Positions 13,600 to 25,419 of a DNA stretch of 64,000 nucleotides are shown here, one piece after another. The stretch lies in NCBI GenBank assembly GCA_001414345.1, contig LLCB01000151.1, forward strand, positions 62,001-126,000, written 5' to 3'. The notes under the pieces were generated by a model, which ran no database searches, was not told where the DNA came from, and saw only the letters and a list, made by a program, of their open reading frames with translations. The number at the start of each line of letters is the position of its first letter. The first letter of the stretch is position 1. The DNA comes from Hymenoscyphus infarciens. Taxonomy: Eukaryota > Ascomycota > Leotiomycetes > Helotiales > Helotiaceae. The position numbers and the translations under genes were made by a program.

Positions 13600-14760
13600 A
13601 GAATTATTCTCTACGCTCTTCTCTTTATATATATATATATAACCTTTTTAGATTTAGAACTCTTTTTAGTAGTAGCTATCGTCTTCTTTACTATTAGTAC
13701 TATAAGATAGTAATTAGTATTATAGTCTAAATTATAGTTAGCTATAATCTTAATCTATATTACCTTCTTATCTTAAACTTCTTTAAAAGTAAGTATCTTC
13801 TTTATATTCTTCTAGCTAGCTAAATTACTAATATTAGCTATCTTAGAATATATCTTTATATCTTAGATAGCTTTTTAAAAATAAGAATCTCTTCTTAGAT
13901 ATTTACTTTTAAAGTAGTAATATACTAATAGATTATAATATAAAGGTTATTATCTAGATTAGGTAATTTATTAACGTTTACTATATTAAGCTTACTATTT
14001 ATAGATATTATTATATATCTCTTTAGTTATTCTTATACTCTATATATAGACGTGTTTAGTAGTCTAGTTTAAAACTACTCTTATTTAAAGTAGTTTTAGA
14101 CTAAAATCTAGATAGCTTCGAACTACGATACTACTAAGCTAGTTTAGAAGTACTAAGATCTTAAAATCTAAATTAAAGCTATTTATACTTACTCTATATA
14201 TAATAGAGGTAAATCTCTTTCTACTTCTTTATTTAATCTCTTCTACTCTCTTAATAACTTCTATTTTATAGAATTCTTTCTAGTTAAGAAACACGTCTAT
14301 AAGGCGTACTTAAGAGGTCTTTTTAAGAACTTTTTTAGTAGCTTTTAAGACTCTTTTAGTAGACTTTTTCGTACTAGGAGTAGTATTAGCTTTACGCTAT
14401 TCTAGAGGAGGTATATTAATTAAAAAGAAGTATAAAAGAGTATAAAAGTAGCAGTGGAAGTAGTAGAAGTAGTCGAAGTAGTAGAAGTTAGATAAGCGCG
14501 TATTATAAGCTAACTTACGCTGAAATAATTCTTTTTTTAGTAGAGCTTTTTAAATATAAGATTATAGGTAAATTATTATTAAATTTCTATATTATTAGAT
14601 ATATTAGTAGAGTTTAAAGAATAAGATAATAATTTAAATATTTAGTCGCGTTAGAGCTAGAAATATAAGATTAGAACCGCGTTCTACTAAATCACGTAGA
14701 GTATAAGAATAACTAAAGAGATAATAGAACTATTAGTTTTTCTATCTCTTTATAAGAGCT
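13600..14760 (+). repeat. Dispersed repeat, inverted copy at about 45590-46500
   Basis: Several landmarks reappear in reverse complement at 45.6-46.5 kb: the GACGTGTTTAGTAGTCTAG stretch near 14050 (partner near 46190), the run around AACTTACGCTGAAATAATTC near 14515 (partner near 45750), and the segment ending AGAACCGCGTTC near 14680 (partner near 45605). It is probably a transposon remnant, but no transposase motif could be read through the RIP damage. Confidence 0.6.
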
Positions 14761-15504
14761 CTTTTAGACAGTATTTCAAATAGTATTTAAAAAAGAAGAA
14801 GGTTTATAAATAGCTCTTAATCTAGATCTCTTTCTTACTTAAGCGCTAGCTAATTAGTCTTTTATATAGCTATTTATAGATACGCTATTTAAGAAGAAAG
14901 AGGTATTTATAGATATAAATAAAGAGGTATTATTCTTATCTCTTACTCTTATACTATTCTCTCTCTCTATCGCCTCTCTCTTATATTATCTTCTCTTCTT
15001 ATATATAAAAGTCTTTTAGGTCTCTTAATTCTTCTTTATTACTTAGAACTCTTTAAGTCTCTACTTATAAACCTTAGCTCTTTTAATCTAATATATTATA
15101 GCTTCTATCTTAATCTCTTAATTCTCTTACTCTTTATTCTCTTTCTCTTTCCTCTTATTTATAATATTCTCTTAATTAATTCTCTCTATTATATTATTAT
15201 ATACTACTTCTATCTTATTCTCTATCTTATCTTTATTCGCGTTCTTATTATCTTTATTCTCTTTAGTTATATCTTTATTACTACTACTCTCTATACTTAG
15301 AAGAGCTACTAATACTCTTATAATACTACTTAAAAAGTATCTCTTACTATAGAGGCTACTTTTAATTTATCTAATATAATAAAATAGAATAGAGTATAAG
15401 ATTAAGAGCTTAATATCTCTTTTATTACAAGTACTCTTTTAATAGCTCTTAATTCTAAATAATTTCTTAAGAGGTCTAATAGTATACTACTTATACTTAT
15501 AAAT

Positions 15505-15822
15505 TATAATAGTACGAAATATATACTACAGGAGAAGAGGTATATGAGAGTGCGTTCGAGACTGAATAACGTGAGTAGATACTAGGCTCTAATACAGAAG
15601 AAAAGGAAAAACTATCCCTCTTCTACTCTAAGAGTAGGCTGCTATATACAAGAGGTTCGGATAGTACAAAAGGGTCCGAAACCGACCAACGTTATACGTC
15701 GGCTAATACAAAAGCCTAAACCTACGTAACCTTCCTAAAACAGATAATATAAGACAACAACTGCCGAAACCCTATATATAGCAGGTACTCCCAGCTATCT
15801 AGGATAACGGCATGCCGTTATA
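15505..15822 (-). mobile_element. Solo LTR with intact target duplication
   Basis: A 318-bp LTR in minus orientation, related to 878-1221, is flanked on both sides by TAAAT (15500-15504 and 15823-15827). No internal retroelement sequence adjoins it, so it is best read as a solo LTR left by recombination between two LTRs. It keeps many CA, TG and CG dinucleotides (for example AACGGCATGCCG at its start), so it is much less RIP-mutated than everything around it. Confidence 0.85.
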
Positions 15823-16059
15823 TAAATACTCTTATATTACTTATAATAAGCTTTATCGTCGTTGATTTAGAGAGAGATTTTATAAAAAAAGAGATATTTT
15901 AGAAGTGTTTTAAACAGTTAAGAATCCTTCTATATAACGATTTATTAGACTTTTTAAGTATATTTTTAGCTTTTAAAAGTATATATTTAGAAGATATTTT
16001 CAGCTATATTAATAACTTTAAAAATAAGATAGTAATAGTATAATAAGTAAGTTTTTATT

Positions 16060-16170
16060 ATTTATTTCTCTTATATTAACTTTTAGTAGATATAGTATTA
16101 TAAAACATATAGTTTATAAAATATTATTAAAAGAGAAGCTTAACTTATAACTAACTATATAATATCTCGT
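16060..16170 (-). repeat. Dispersed repeat copy (inverted partner at 2462-2560)
   Basis: This is the reverse complement of the segment at 2462-2560, sharing GCTTAACTTATAACTAAC. It lies just beyond the solo LTR. The family is unknown. Confidence 0.55.
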
Positions 16171-16394
16171 ATATACTAAAAGTCGAAAACAACTAAATCG
16201 TAATTCGCTAATCGTAAAGTATTACTTTTCATAAGAATAAATATAATATTTTTTATTTTAAGTTCTTAACTATAGTAACTAATTAGAGAATAGAGAGAGA
16301 GAACGAGTATTACGTATATAGTCGTAATATCGCCTTCTTATTATCGAATTCTTATTCTCTATTATCTAACTCTTATATTCTCTTCTTTCTATTA

Positions 16395-16492
16395 TTTTTA
16401 GATAAATAAGAGAGAATAAGAAAGAGAGGAAGAGAGAAGAGAGAAGGAGAGAAGAGAGAAAGAGAGAAGAGAGAAAGAGTAAGAGAAATATT
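16395..16492 (+). repeat. Purine-rich GAGAGAAGAGA tract
   Basis: A nearly pure A/G stretch is built of irregular GAGAGAAAGA units. It is a simple-sequence tract with no coding sense. Confidence 0.7.
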
Positions 16493-17556
16493 TACTTTAA
16501 ACTTCTCTTATCTACGTTAGAAAAAACCTTTACCTAGAATATTTACTTACTTTCTTATCTTCTACTCTCTTCTTTACTTGTTTTACTCTTATTCTTCTTC
16601 TACTCTCTTCTATACTCTCTTAGTATACGTAATATATAGAAGAATAGAATAAGAGAGTAAGAGTATAAGAGAGTAAGAGAATAGAAAACTATAGTTTAAG
16701 ATTTACTATATCTCTTAGCTTTTATAATTAGACACTCTACTAAGGAACTAAAAGAATTATATCTCTAAGATTAGTTCTACGATTACCTAGCTTAGATCTT
16801 TTAAATTATCTATTCTTTCTAGAAAGTTTTTTTTTTCAAAGAGTATATTAAAGCTCTATTTAAATTAGATTATTTAGAGAGGATTATCTTAAAGATTATT
16901 TAGAATTATTTAAGATTATTTAAAAGAATTAATAATAATCTTAATCTTTAGAATAATAATCTAAACTATTAGACACCTCTATAGATATTAATTTACCTCA
17001 CTTAAGTATTACATATTTAAATTATAAATTATATAAGCTCTAAGCTTCTATCTTTTATAATCTTCTACTAAGATAGCTAATCTATAAGTATAAGAGATAG
17101 CTCTAGCTAATTCCGTCTTAGAATATATATCTATAGTAGAGTAATTATAGGCGGTATCGCTCTATAGTAAGTAGTAGTAGTAGTAGTAGAGGTATAGATA
17201 TATAGAGTACTAAGAGTATATAATCTTAATTCTAGTTAAAATCGAGTAGAATTTATTTTAGTAAGAGATTAATTAAGATTATTTAATAATCCTTAAAATC
17301 TACTAGCGTGTTTGTATTATAGAGATTATTTGAGATTATATTATAATCTCTAAAATAATCCTTGAAATAATCTAATCTAAACAGTGTCTAAATCTAATTA
17401 ACCTCTCTCAAATTAGGCCTGGAATTCGTAAAATCACGAGAGTCTAGAACACTTTCAAAGGGAAGAAAGGAGGAGGAAGAAAATTTCCATTCTAAGTATC
17501 TACTCTATGCTAAAGCGATCTTTTTTTTAACTATTACAAACATTTGGGTATCCCAC

Positions 17557-18577
17557 CTAAGCCAAGACAGCCTTGACAATTTCCGCAACATCAGCCTCAG
17601 TCTTTCCCTTAAGTCCCAAAAGCTCGTTATTCAACTTGGGGTAAAGGCTACCATGTCCCTCACCAAAGATTGATGAGAAGAGATATGGAACCATAACGGC
17701 AGCACTGAAATCACCCTTCGCAAGAGCAGCATCGGAGGCTGCCTTGGTATCAGCAGTCTTGAGTGGAACTGGTTCCTGTGCTTTCTCAGGCTTAACCTTT
17801 CGTGCGATCTCTAGAATCTTGTTTTGCGAGATGGCGAGATCTTGGATGTAAACATCTCGGTTCTTGGTCTCTTCAGGATGTGAGAGGACTCCGACGATAG
17901 CGGTTGCGATGGATGCTAACGTGGTGGTGCTGAAGAGTTGGTCTCCGCCATCGAAGACCTTTGGCTTGCCGCTCTTTAGGTCAACGAGAAAGCCGACTTG
18001 GAGACCCCAGTCGAGGAAAGGTCCATTTTGGATGTACGAGTATGTGAGCTCGGCCCCGCCAGCAACCTTGGCTTCAATGTGTTTGCGAGTTGCAATCTTG
18101 AAGCCGAAGATGGGGAGGGCAGCGGTGAGTGGGTTGGCGAGGTTGGAACCAAATTCTGAAGGAATGAATCTCTTGACTCCAGCAGCGATGGCAGCATCAG
18201 CGAATAAGGTTTGTCCGAGTAATCCGTCAGTTCCTACGGTGGAGACGACAGCATCTTGGCCTTTGAAAGCGGCAGTGAGTGATTCAACAGACTAAGGAGG
18301 TGTGAGTTTTAGACGAGGAGCGGAGTTATTTTTTAATACTGAAGGGTAGACATACAGAATAGTCGGCTTTGACGACCTTGACTGATGATGGGAAGGTTGA
18401 TGTGGAAGATTCGCGAGTGAGAACTGTGATGTTGAATTTGCCCGATTCGAGGAGGGCAGTCAAGACAGGTGCTCCCAAGGCACCAGCAGCCTACACTTGT
18501 CAGCACCCAAGCATTTTGATGCTGTGAGATGTATAGCTACTTACTCCCACGTGGATGACGTTTTTCAATTCAACCAT
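17557..18577 (-). CDS. NmrA/isoflavone-reductase-like NAD(P)-binding protein
   Basis: Three exons (18577-18545, 18490-18356, 18291-17557) give 300 residues; both introns (54 and 64 nt) have GTAAGT or GTATGT donors and TAG acceptors. The N-terminus carries the Rossmann-fold dinucleotide motif VGAAGALG (residues 10-17), followed by the beta2 region VLTRESS and the segment AVVSTVG. The pattern and length fit the NmrA-like/PCBER/isoflavone reductase branch of atypical short-chain dehydrogenases, which either reduce small phenolics or act as redox sensors that bind NADP. The substrate cannot be told. No signal peptide is seen, so it is probably cytosolic. The first intron splits the dinucleotide motif. 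Its 3' end lies about 110 nt from the RIP block, yet the reading frame is clean. Confidence 0.85.
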
Positions 18578-19453
18578 CTTGAAGAGTGTTTGCGAGGGTA
18601 TTTTGAGATTTGAAAGGTTGCATGCGACTGTGGTTTGATGAGGTAGGATGTTGTAGAAGAAGGATCTTTCTGTGAGTAAGTTGGAGGGGAAATTGAGTGT
18701 GCCAGAACAGCTGCCTATGATATTATATACTCAACACTTCCAACGCTCGACCCCACCACGAATGACGAAAGAACCCCTCCATATTGAATCAGACAGACAG
18801 GGTGGTTCGCCAAAGAATTGTATGGGGAGTGGTAGAGTAGGGAGAGGAAGCGGGATTCCGAAGAGTCTCGACCCACTTACAGTTACACAATATACCTAGG
18901 TATATAGGTAGGTCCGCATTCATCAGATCTGATGCCGGTGGGAGAATTTGGGTTTGGGTGATACTTGAGCAGCAGACGCCAAGAAGGTAGTGAGAAATGC
19001 TGATGGGCTCTCATTGGCTGACGGGAACGAGGCCCTATTAATTATTAATAAGCTGCTGAGTCAGGATCTGGATTGCAAAACATATCGGCTCCCACGGCTC
19101 CCACCAAGCAGCGCCCTCTTCTTCTCCCACCGGCTCCCCTTCACAACCCCGCCCGGCTTCACACTGTCTTGCATCGTTTCCCTGCGCTCTGAGCTGTTGA
19201 GATTTGGTTGAACTCTTTTTCTCCCCTACCAACACTACCCTATTCGGCAGTCAGGGCAGTCACATTGTGAATGTGACGGTTACTTGATACTTACCAGAAT
19301 CCCACAATCCCTCGGTGCCCCATCCCGCAATCCCGCAATCCCGCAATCCCCACAAGCCCGCTTTATTGCATCCACTTCCTAAAGCGGTGTGTACTAGTAG
19401 GTACCTACCTACGACCCGACACCTACGAGCAAAGGCTACCTACACCTGCACCA
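18578..19453. promoter_or_regulatory. Divergent intergenic region between NmrA-like gene and transcription factor
   Basis: About 0.88 kb separates the two divergent start codons, so both promoters should be here. The stretch near 19310-19350 repeats the phrase CCCGCAATC several times. No further gene or known site can be claimed. Confidence 0.5.
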
Positions 19454-19655
19454 ATGGACGCCCCTCCCGCTACAACCACAACCGCCGACAGCAGTGTACG
19501 ATGGCACTGCAAGTTCGATGGGTGTGAGAAGAACTTCGCTCGGAAAGAGCACCTGAATCGCCATGAGCGTACACATATCCCTGCCGAATCGCTCTTCATT
19601 TGTACTGTCTGTCAACAAAAGTTCAACCGAAGGTAACATAACATATACGGCTCTC

Positions 19656-19688
<33 letters not shown>

Positions 19689-21925
19689 GCTTCTGGCCTT
19701 GTGACCTTTGGATGCTGACTACGCAATAGCGACAGTCTTCAGCGGCACATACTTCGTCACGGAGACGAGTATAAGCCCACACCTTCAGGTCGAAGCAAAA
19801 GGGCCTGCATCACGTGTCACAAAGGCAAGATCAAGTGTGATGGCAACCAGCCGTGTGCCAAATGTGCGTCCAAAGGCATTGATTGCAAGTACGAGAGGGA
19901 CAAGCAGAGCCCGGCCAGTGAAAGCTCCAGTGATGCTACCCAAAACCCCTCGCCAGAAAGCCGGGCATCAGAGAATGACAACCATCTCAATGATAATGTG
20001 GTCATCCAGCAGCACGATGATCTCTTATTCCAGCCGAGCCATGGCGGGATGAGCATGTACGAGACGCCCATGCCAACAGTCGATAGCCTGCTACTAGCCA
20101 AAGATTCCCCAACACACAATCCCTTCGGAAAACTAAGCGTGGTGGACTGGATGAATGTGAAAATCCGAAAAGACGAACCATTGAGCCCCCTGATCAAGAC
20201 CCCGAAGAGTGATGACGTGGATGCTCTCAGTCCACCATTCTGTCCTTCGGATCTGGAAGAGAAATATATGGATGCTTATTACACATATTTTCATCATCGG
20301 TGGCCAATTGTGCATCGACCAAGTCATGCGGAGGAGAATGAAAGTGTGATACTGGTTTGTGCAATGAAGATGAATGGAGCTTGGCTGTATGGAAGTGCCG
20401 CGTCGAGGCTTTGGGCTCTTGCAATGCAGGGCTATTTGATTTCCAAACTACCCCCCATGCTCGTCAGTACAAGGCATTCTTGGATTGGAGGTCAAAATTG
20501 CTAATGTGATGTCACTGTAGTGCCAAAAGTCTTCAATTGATCGTTTTGATGGAGGCTTACCCAGCGAGTTATGCCAGGCAGCATTGCTGAGTGTTATCTT
20601 TACTTTCCACGCCGGCGTAAGTCCCTCCTAAGCGTGCTTTGTCTTTCAAGATGATTTCCTCGACTATCATCGCTGCTTCTAACATCATCATGACAGGTCG
20701 AAAGAACGGTATCCAAGTCCATGTTGCTTCTCAGTCTTCTCGTCACAGCCCTTCGGGAAGCGGGTTTCTTCAAACCAGAAACAGTAATGGACGATGATAG
20801 ACCAGGATATTTTCTTCCAATGCATGTAGTAAGAGTCGGTATAAGGTCGAGGTAAGTGTACACGTACAACCACCCATGGTTCATAAGCTAAAAATGTTTA
20901 GGCTGGCATTGTATCTATTCAAGCTCGACTGTTCTCTCAGTCTACTTCGGGACCAACCACCAATGCTGGCCTTGGAAGATCTTCACTTTCCACCCCAGGT
21001 TTCTTTTGCGCTCTGGGACTCGGATGGTCTTCTCATTTGGGAAAACCGCCTACCGCTTGAGCCAGCGTCTAGATCTTACGATTCTGTGTCTAACATGATT
21101 ATGGAACTGACTTCAAATGAGGAAGCAAACACTGGAGTAATTTTTATCGAAGACATACAACTTTGTATGTACGCAATGCACCTAAAAATTCGGCAACTAT
21201 ATCAAGGGCCACCAGAACTTCGAGCCGCCGTGGAGTCATTTCGCGAAAACTGGAGAAGAGAACTTGACGGGTTGAAATTCCGACTCGATCAAATGGTCTC
21301 CCAAGGTTTCGATATTACGGGTCTAGACGAGGACCAGCATCCACTACTCCGTTACTACCGTGGTTACGAAGACCATTCACATCCAGATTGGCAAAATATA
21401 ATCATCCGACGAGTGAAAACGCTCATATTCGACGCTCTTCTGCTCTACCACGTTCTCGGCATCCACCTCGACACAGACATCCGCTCCATCAGAAACACAG
21501 CAAAAGACTTCAACGCCGTCACCAACGTCGTAGAACTAAACGACAAACACAAAGACATGCAAGACAAGCGAGCAAAATCTGCCGCCGCATGGGCAAATTC
21601 CCACGCCTCAACCTCAGCATTAATTCACGCAAAAGACATTCTCATGCTCCATAAAAGTCTCGCCGAAGATCCGGAATTCGACAAGACTGGTCTGGATCCC
21701 ATCGCTTATGGGGCTATTTGCATGAGCATATTGATCGTGTGGGGTTTTTGCATGTTCAGTGCGAATCGCTGTCATATGTGCTTTGAGTCTCCTGGCGAGG
21801 AACATGAGCATACTTATCTTTTGATTGATCAGATTCCGGTTTGTGTTTGTACTACGAATGTTTTGGTTGAGCGGTTTCGATCGTATCTTCCGGAGAGATG
21901 GGAGTTACCACAGACTGGTGTCTGA
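19454..21925 (+). CDS. Transcription factor with two C2H2 fingers plus Zn2Cys6 cluster
   Basis: Five exons (19454-19632, 19730-20462, 20521-20616, 20697-20851, 20902-21925) give 728 residues with all phases consistent. Two C2H2 fingers use C19, C24, H37, H41 and C50, C53, H66, H70. A fungal binuclear cluster follows, C86-X2-C-X6-C-X5-C-X2-C-X6-C112, preceded by a basic GRSKRA stretch. An acidic, Ser-rich linker (about 115-235) leads to a region resembling the fungal-specific transcription factor middle domain, starting near Y239 (YTYFHHRWPIVH). Such dual-finger proteins are known in filamentous ascomycetes; the targets of this one are unknown. The first intron cuts inside the second finger and contains a run of 30 C. 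It acts in the nucleus by family. Confidence 0.9.
19657..19686 (+). repeat. Poly-C run of 30 inside intron 1
   Basis: Thirty consecutive C lie inside the 97-nt first intron (19633-19729) of the zinc-finger gene, between the donor and the branch region. The true length is uncertain because such runs are hard to sequence. Confidence 0.95.
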
Positions 21926-24618
21926 TGAGCTTCTATCTTTGCATGAGCTCCATCTATTGCTGCTCTGATGGCCACACCTTCACAAAAATACGGGGCAGAG
22001 CCTCGACTTCAAATTTGGAAAATATTCATTTCAAAATATTGGGATGTAGAGTTTGCGATTTACTTGATCTATGAAAGAGAGATATTCTGCACAATTTCAA
22101 TTTCAATTTATCATTATATAAAACAGAGAAGACCTGCAAAGGTCTTCTGATCTCGTGGCAGCCAGTCTAGGCCATTTTTCAGGAAGATTCTATTTGGACG
22201 GGGTCGGAATTTGTTCAACACCATCATATCCAGAAAGATATTTATCGTCAAAAGTGCCGGTATCGATCCGCCCCAAAGCACTCTTCACTCTCTCCCTATG
22301 CTATTAGGGCGCTCGAAACTTCGACGGCTCGTCCGGTAGAGTCGCACGTCGGTTCCACCGTAGACCACGGAAAGACCGACAATCAAAATCTTACGTCTCA
22401 GAGATATGGATATCGGTTCATGAAGAAGAATCCCCACCTATTCGATATAGAGGATACTTCAAGCTTCCGGAATTTGTGGACGAGATCCTGGAAATGACCT
22501 GGAATCTCAATCGTCTTCTTCGTTTTACAAGCGCCACGGATTCTCCCACTTGACCATAAAAAGTCTATTTGGGGTTGGCTTGGGGAGGGGGCGTTGGAAT
22601 TCAATCCTCGGAATTTAGTTTCGAGTTGAAAAATCACTACATCGAGGGATGTTGGAACCTACTTTATCTTTTTTATATATATATCAAACACTGGCTCTAT
22701 CTTATTAGAAGTAGCCGGAAAATCTTCCTGGGTATTTATTGTCTACTTCTGCTTTTTGGGGACATGATCTGGCGTTGGTGGAGTTGCTTGCTTTAAGGTA
22801 GATATCTGCCCGATGATTTATCGCCTTTTTCACAGTTGGGAAGATTTAGAATTTTGAATAATGCATATTTCGTTTCCGCTGTGTTTGATTTCTGTACTTC
22901 TTGAGTTCTTGGAAAGTTTCTTCTATAGCATTTTGGTAGAAATGTCTCCTCGCCACGTCTCGGTTCCTTGTTCACGTTTCTTTAAGACGAGGAAGATCGA
23001 GCCTAGAACAAGAAATCAAAAGAATAGCTGAAAATAGCGTACCTGTCTTGCTTAAAGGGAGCAGAACAGTTGAAAAGAAAATGCTAGAAGAGGTTGCACG
23101 AAAAAACTTGGTAGGATGACATGTGTAAGTCAATACCACGGTACCTTCAAACATTTAGCTGAGAAGTTCATCTCACGTATACGCGGCCTACCCCGAGACA
23201 CTCTTTAGAGGCCGCGCGCGATAATAAGATACGGCTAGAGGGTTATAAAGTCTACTTTAATATATTTTCTACTTAGTAGATAATTAGAGAGAAGTAGTAA
23301 TTAGCAGTAAAAGTAGCTATTATATTATAATTCTCTACTAAGTATAGTTTACTCTTATTTATATACTCTAGTTTCTAGAGACTAAAGCTTAGATAGAAAG
23401 AGTAAGAGATTAAATTTAGAATATATTTATAGCTATTCTATTAGTTATAGTAGAAAAGTCTAATTCTTTCTAGTTAGAAGAAAATAGGATACGAATAATA
23501 AATAGTACGAATGATAAATCTAGATTTAAAAGAATAGAAGAAGCTTATTATATAACTTACCTAGTAGATAACTGCCAGTGCGGTGGGTTGGGAATTGAGA
23601 GAGAGGTGAAATTTTACTTCGTTTAATATGATTTGCTAAAGACTGGTATGTTTGGGACCTCTGTAGCTCGCTCAACTACCCATATACATCTATTCACCTC
23701 ATTAAGGGAATGAAGTGATGAATGAGGTGGTCTGTCACTAACCAAAATATTATTTTCTGAGATGATTTGGTTTTTGATTATGTTTTTTTTTCGTCACTAT
23801 TTAGAGAACTTTAATTGTAGGACCATGGGCCTATAGTCTATGGAGGATGTAAAGACTAATAAGAAGATTATTGAAACTTCCCCCTTCCACCCTTCCATTT
23901 CCTCCCGCCGCTCCTAAATTTCCGCTCTACATCGCTATTTAGGAGCGACCTTAGTCGCGTGATCGACCTATCTAGTTACATCTTACAAAGACCACAGCTC
24001 CAAGTGATGGTGATGGTGATGAAATGAAAACCCGGAGAAGAGACTTCTTTAATACATTTTTGGAATATGTTTTGTTCGTTTGTACTGCCGCATGTAGAAA
24101 ATATGATCATATGTAAATTCTAGAGATTGTTTTTCTATTGCATGATGCCGCCGTTTCGTCACCGGTGCCAGAAATGTAACGCCATGGAATTCGCGCACCG
24201 AGTATTTAGAAGGAAAAGGGACATGAAAATTCCATGCAGTGCTCTTGTTGCCGTATAACCCTCACGCGAAGTGGTTGTGGATAACTTTGCGTTGGATATT
24301 GTCCTCTTTGGAGGTTCTGACCCCACGGTTAAATATTCATTATTTCATTTTTCTTTCTAGCACATACTTATCTTTTTACTTAAATGGCGCAATATGACAA
24401 TCAATCCAGTTCCTTCCTTCACCATGGCTCCACGGATATTTTCGACGCCAACATCCAAAGAAATCAACCTAAATGCTACACACTGGAAGTTCTCCATGAA
24501 AGTGACACGTCCCAAGAAGAAAGATAAAAGGAACCCTATACCAAGCATACACCACTCCCTCAAACCCCAGCCAAGCCCGAGAAATTCCCCGCACCAACCT
24601 CTCACTTTCTTAAAAAAC
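21926..24618. other. Long intergenic region without recognised gene
   Basis: Between the transcription factor and the 2EXR-type gene, both strands contain only short frames with no domain, no convincing splice series and no tRNA-like fold. The first 250 nt are probably the 3' UTR of the transcription factor. A RIP-type AT patch occupies about 23215-23575 (listed separately). A short run of GATGGT units lies near 24006. Confidence 0.5.
23215..23575. repeat. Small RIP-type AT-rich insertion in the gene island
   Basis: Composition drops sharply to the AT-rich, CA/TG-poor style of the large blocks for about 360 nt, then returns to normal at TGCCAGTGCGGTGGG. The left edge is marked by the GC-rich palindromic segment GGCCGCGCGCG. 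It looks like a small, mutated repeat copy. No terminal repeats or target duplication could be identified. Confidence 0.6.
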
Positions 24619-25419
24619 CTACACATCCAACCTCTGCACAACCACCACAACCTCAGCAACCCTCTCAACCCCCTCCCCATTCCTCCAAACATGTCCCTCC
24701 CCCTCAACCCTAACCCAATTCCCACACGGCCTCTCCTCAACCATCCAGCTCAAATCCTCACACTTCAAATACCCAATCCTCTTCCTCAACACACATTCCA
24801 CCCCCATCCTCCTATCCTTCAATAACCTTACAACATTGACGAAATCCATATCCTTCATTCCCCTAACACCCAAGAATACAACCTCTAAATACTCCAAATT
24901 CGGGAAATGTTTTAGAAGTGAGAGTAGGTATTTTAAGAGGGAGAGGTTGATTCCGTGGGAAGGGATGTAGAGACGTTTGAGTGAGAGATGGGCGAGACAG
25001 ATTGTTTGGGGTGATCGCGAGGAGGGGATGGCATGGGCGGAAAAGGAAGAGAGGTCTCTACGTCGTCCGGCTAGGAGATTGAGGAACTCAGACGCTTTCC
25101 ATGACGGAGAACCGCGAATTTGGAAGGTGTTTAGGGAGTAGAGGATGGGTATTGCTTCAGTGTAGAGTTGCCGGTTTGTGAGGAGGAGGTTGATGTAAAA
25201 CGTGACATTCGAACGGGAACTGGGGTATATAGGTGTTGCACGACAGAAGAGGAGGATGTAAATTTGATCTCGCAGTTCCCGGGGAAGTGAGAGGAAAGAG
25301 GCTTTTGGTTGGGGGGAAGCTTCAAGTTCTTCGATGTGAATCTGATGGTGGGTTGCTGGGGACTCGGGGAATTCCCCGGGGATTTCAGAAACGAGACTAT
25401 GGTCTTGGACAAGACTCAT
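24619..25419 (-). CDS. 2EXR/F-box-like domain protein
   Basis: A single exon encodes 266 residues if translation starts at the Met at 25419; the open frame reaches back to 25536, but that extension is a hydrophobic, Cys-rich stretch. The motif LPRELRDQIY at residues 45-54 is the hallmark of the large ascomycete family of F-box-like/2EXR proteins, followed by the usual LLLTNRQLYTEA segment. After that come leucine-spaced segments (LSLKRLYIPS, LLKYLLSLL). Members are expanded in Pezizomycotina and mostly uncharacterised; an adaptor role in ubiquitin ligase complexes is possible but unproven. It is divergent from the NOP10 gene. Confidence 0.7.
   Translation of the reverse strand: MSLVQDHSLVSEIPGEFPESPATHHQIHIEELEASPQPKASFLSLPRELRDQIYILLFCRATPIYPSSRSNVTFYINLLLTNRQLYTEAIPILYSLNTFQIRGSPSWKASEFLNLLAGRRRDLSSFSAHAIPSSRSPQTICLAHLSLKRLYIPSHGINLSLLKYLLSLLKHFPNLEYLEVVFLGVRGMKDMDFVNVVRLLKDRRMGVECVLRKRIGYLKCEDLSWMVEERPCGNWVRVEGEGHVWRNGEGVERVAEVVVVVQRLDV

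Larger units (their letters stand above)
1..17440. repeat. RIP-mutated AT-rich retroelement block 1
   Basis: The block is very AT-rich and almost lacks CA and TG dinucleotides, while CC, CT and CG remain; this is the mark of repeat-induced point mutation in ascomycetes. No intact gene is visible. It contains several LTRs, a complete Gypsy element and smaller dispersed repeats, listed separately. Stretches without their own entry (about 1222-1990, 2560-3690, 11790-13440, 14760-15500 and 16200-17440) are mutated repeat DNA in which I recognise no family. Composition changes abruptly near 17,440, only about 110 nt beyond the end of the first gene. Confidence 0.9.

Noticed and set aside
17864..18295. 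143-codon plus-strand frame
   Set aside because: It is the antisense shadow of the third exon of the NmrA-like gene, which has splice sites and a recognised dinucleotide motif.
24394..24825. 143-codon plus-strand frame rich in Pro, Asn and His
   Set aside because: It is antisense to the 2EXR-type gene; its composition comes from the complementary strand.
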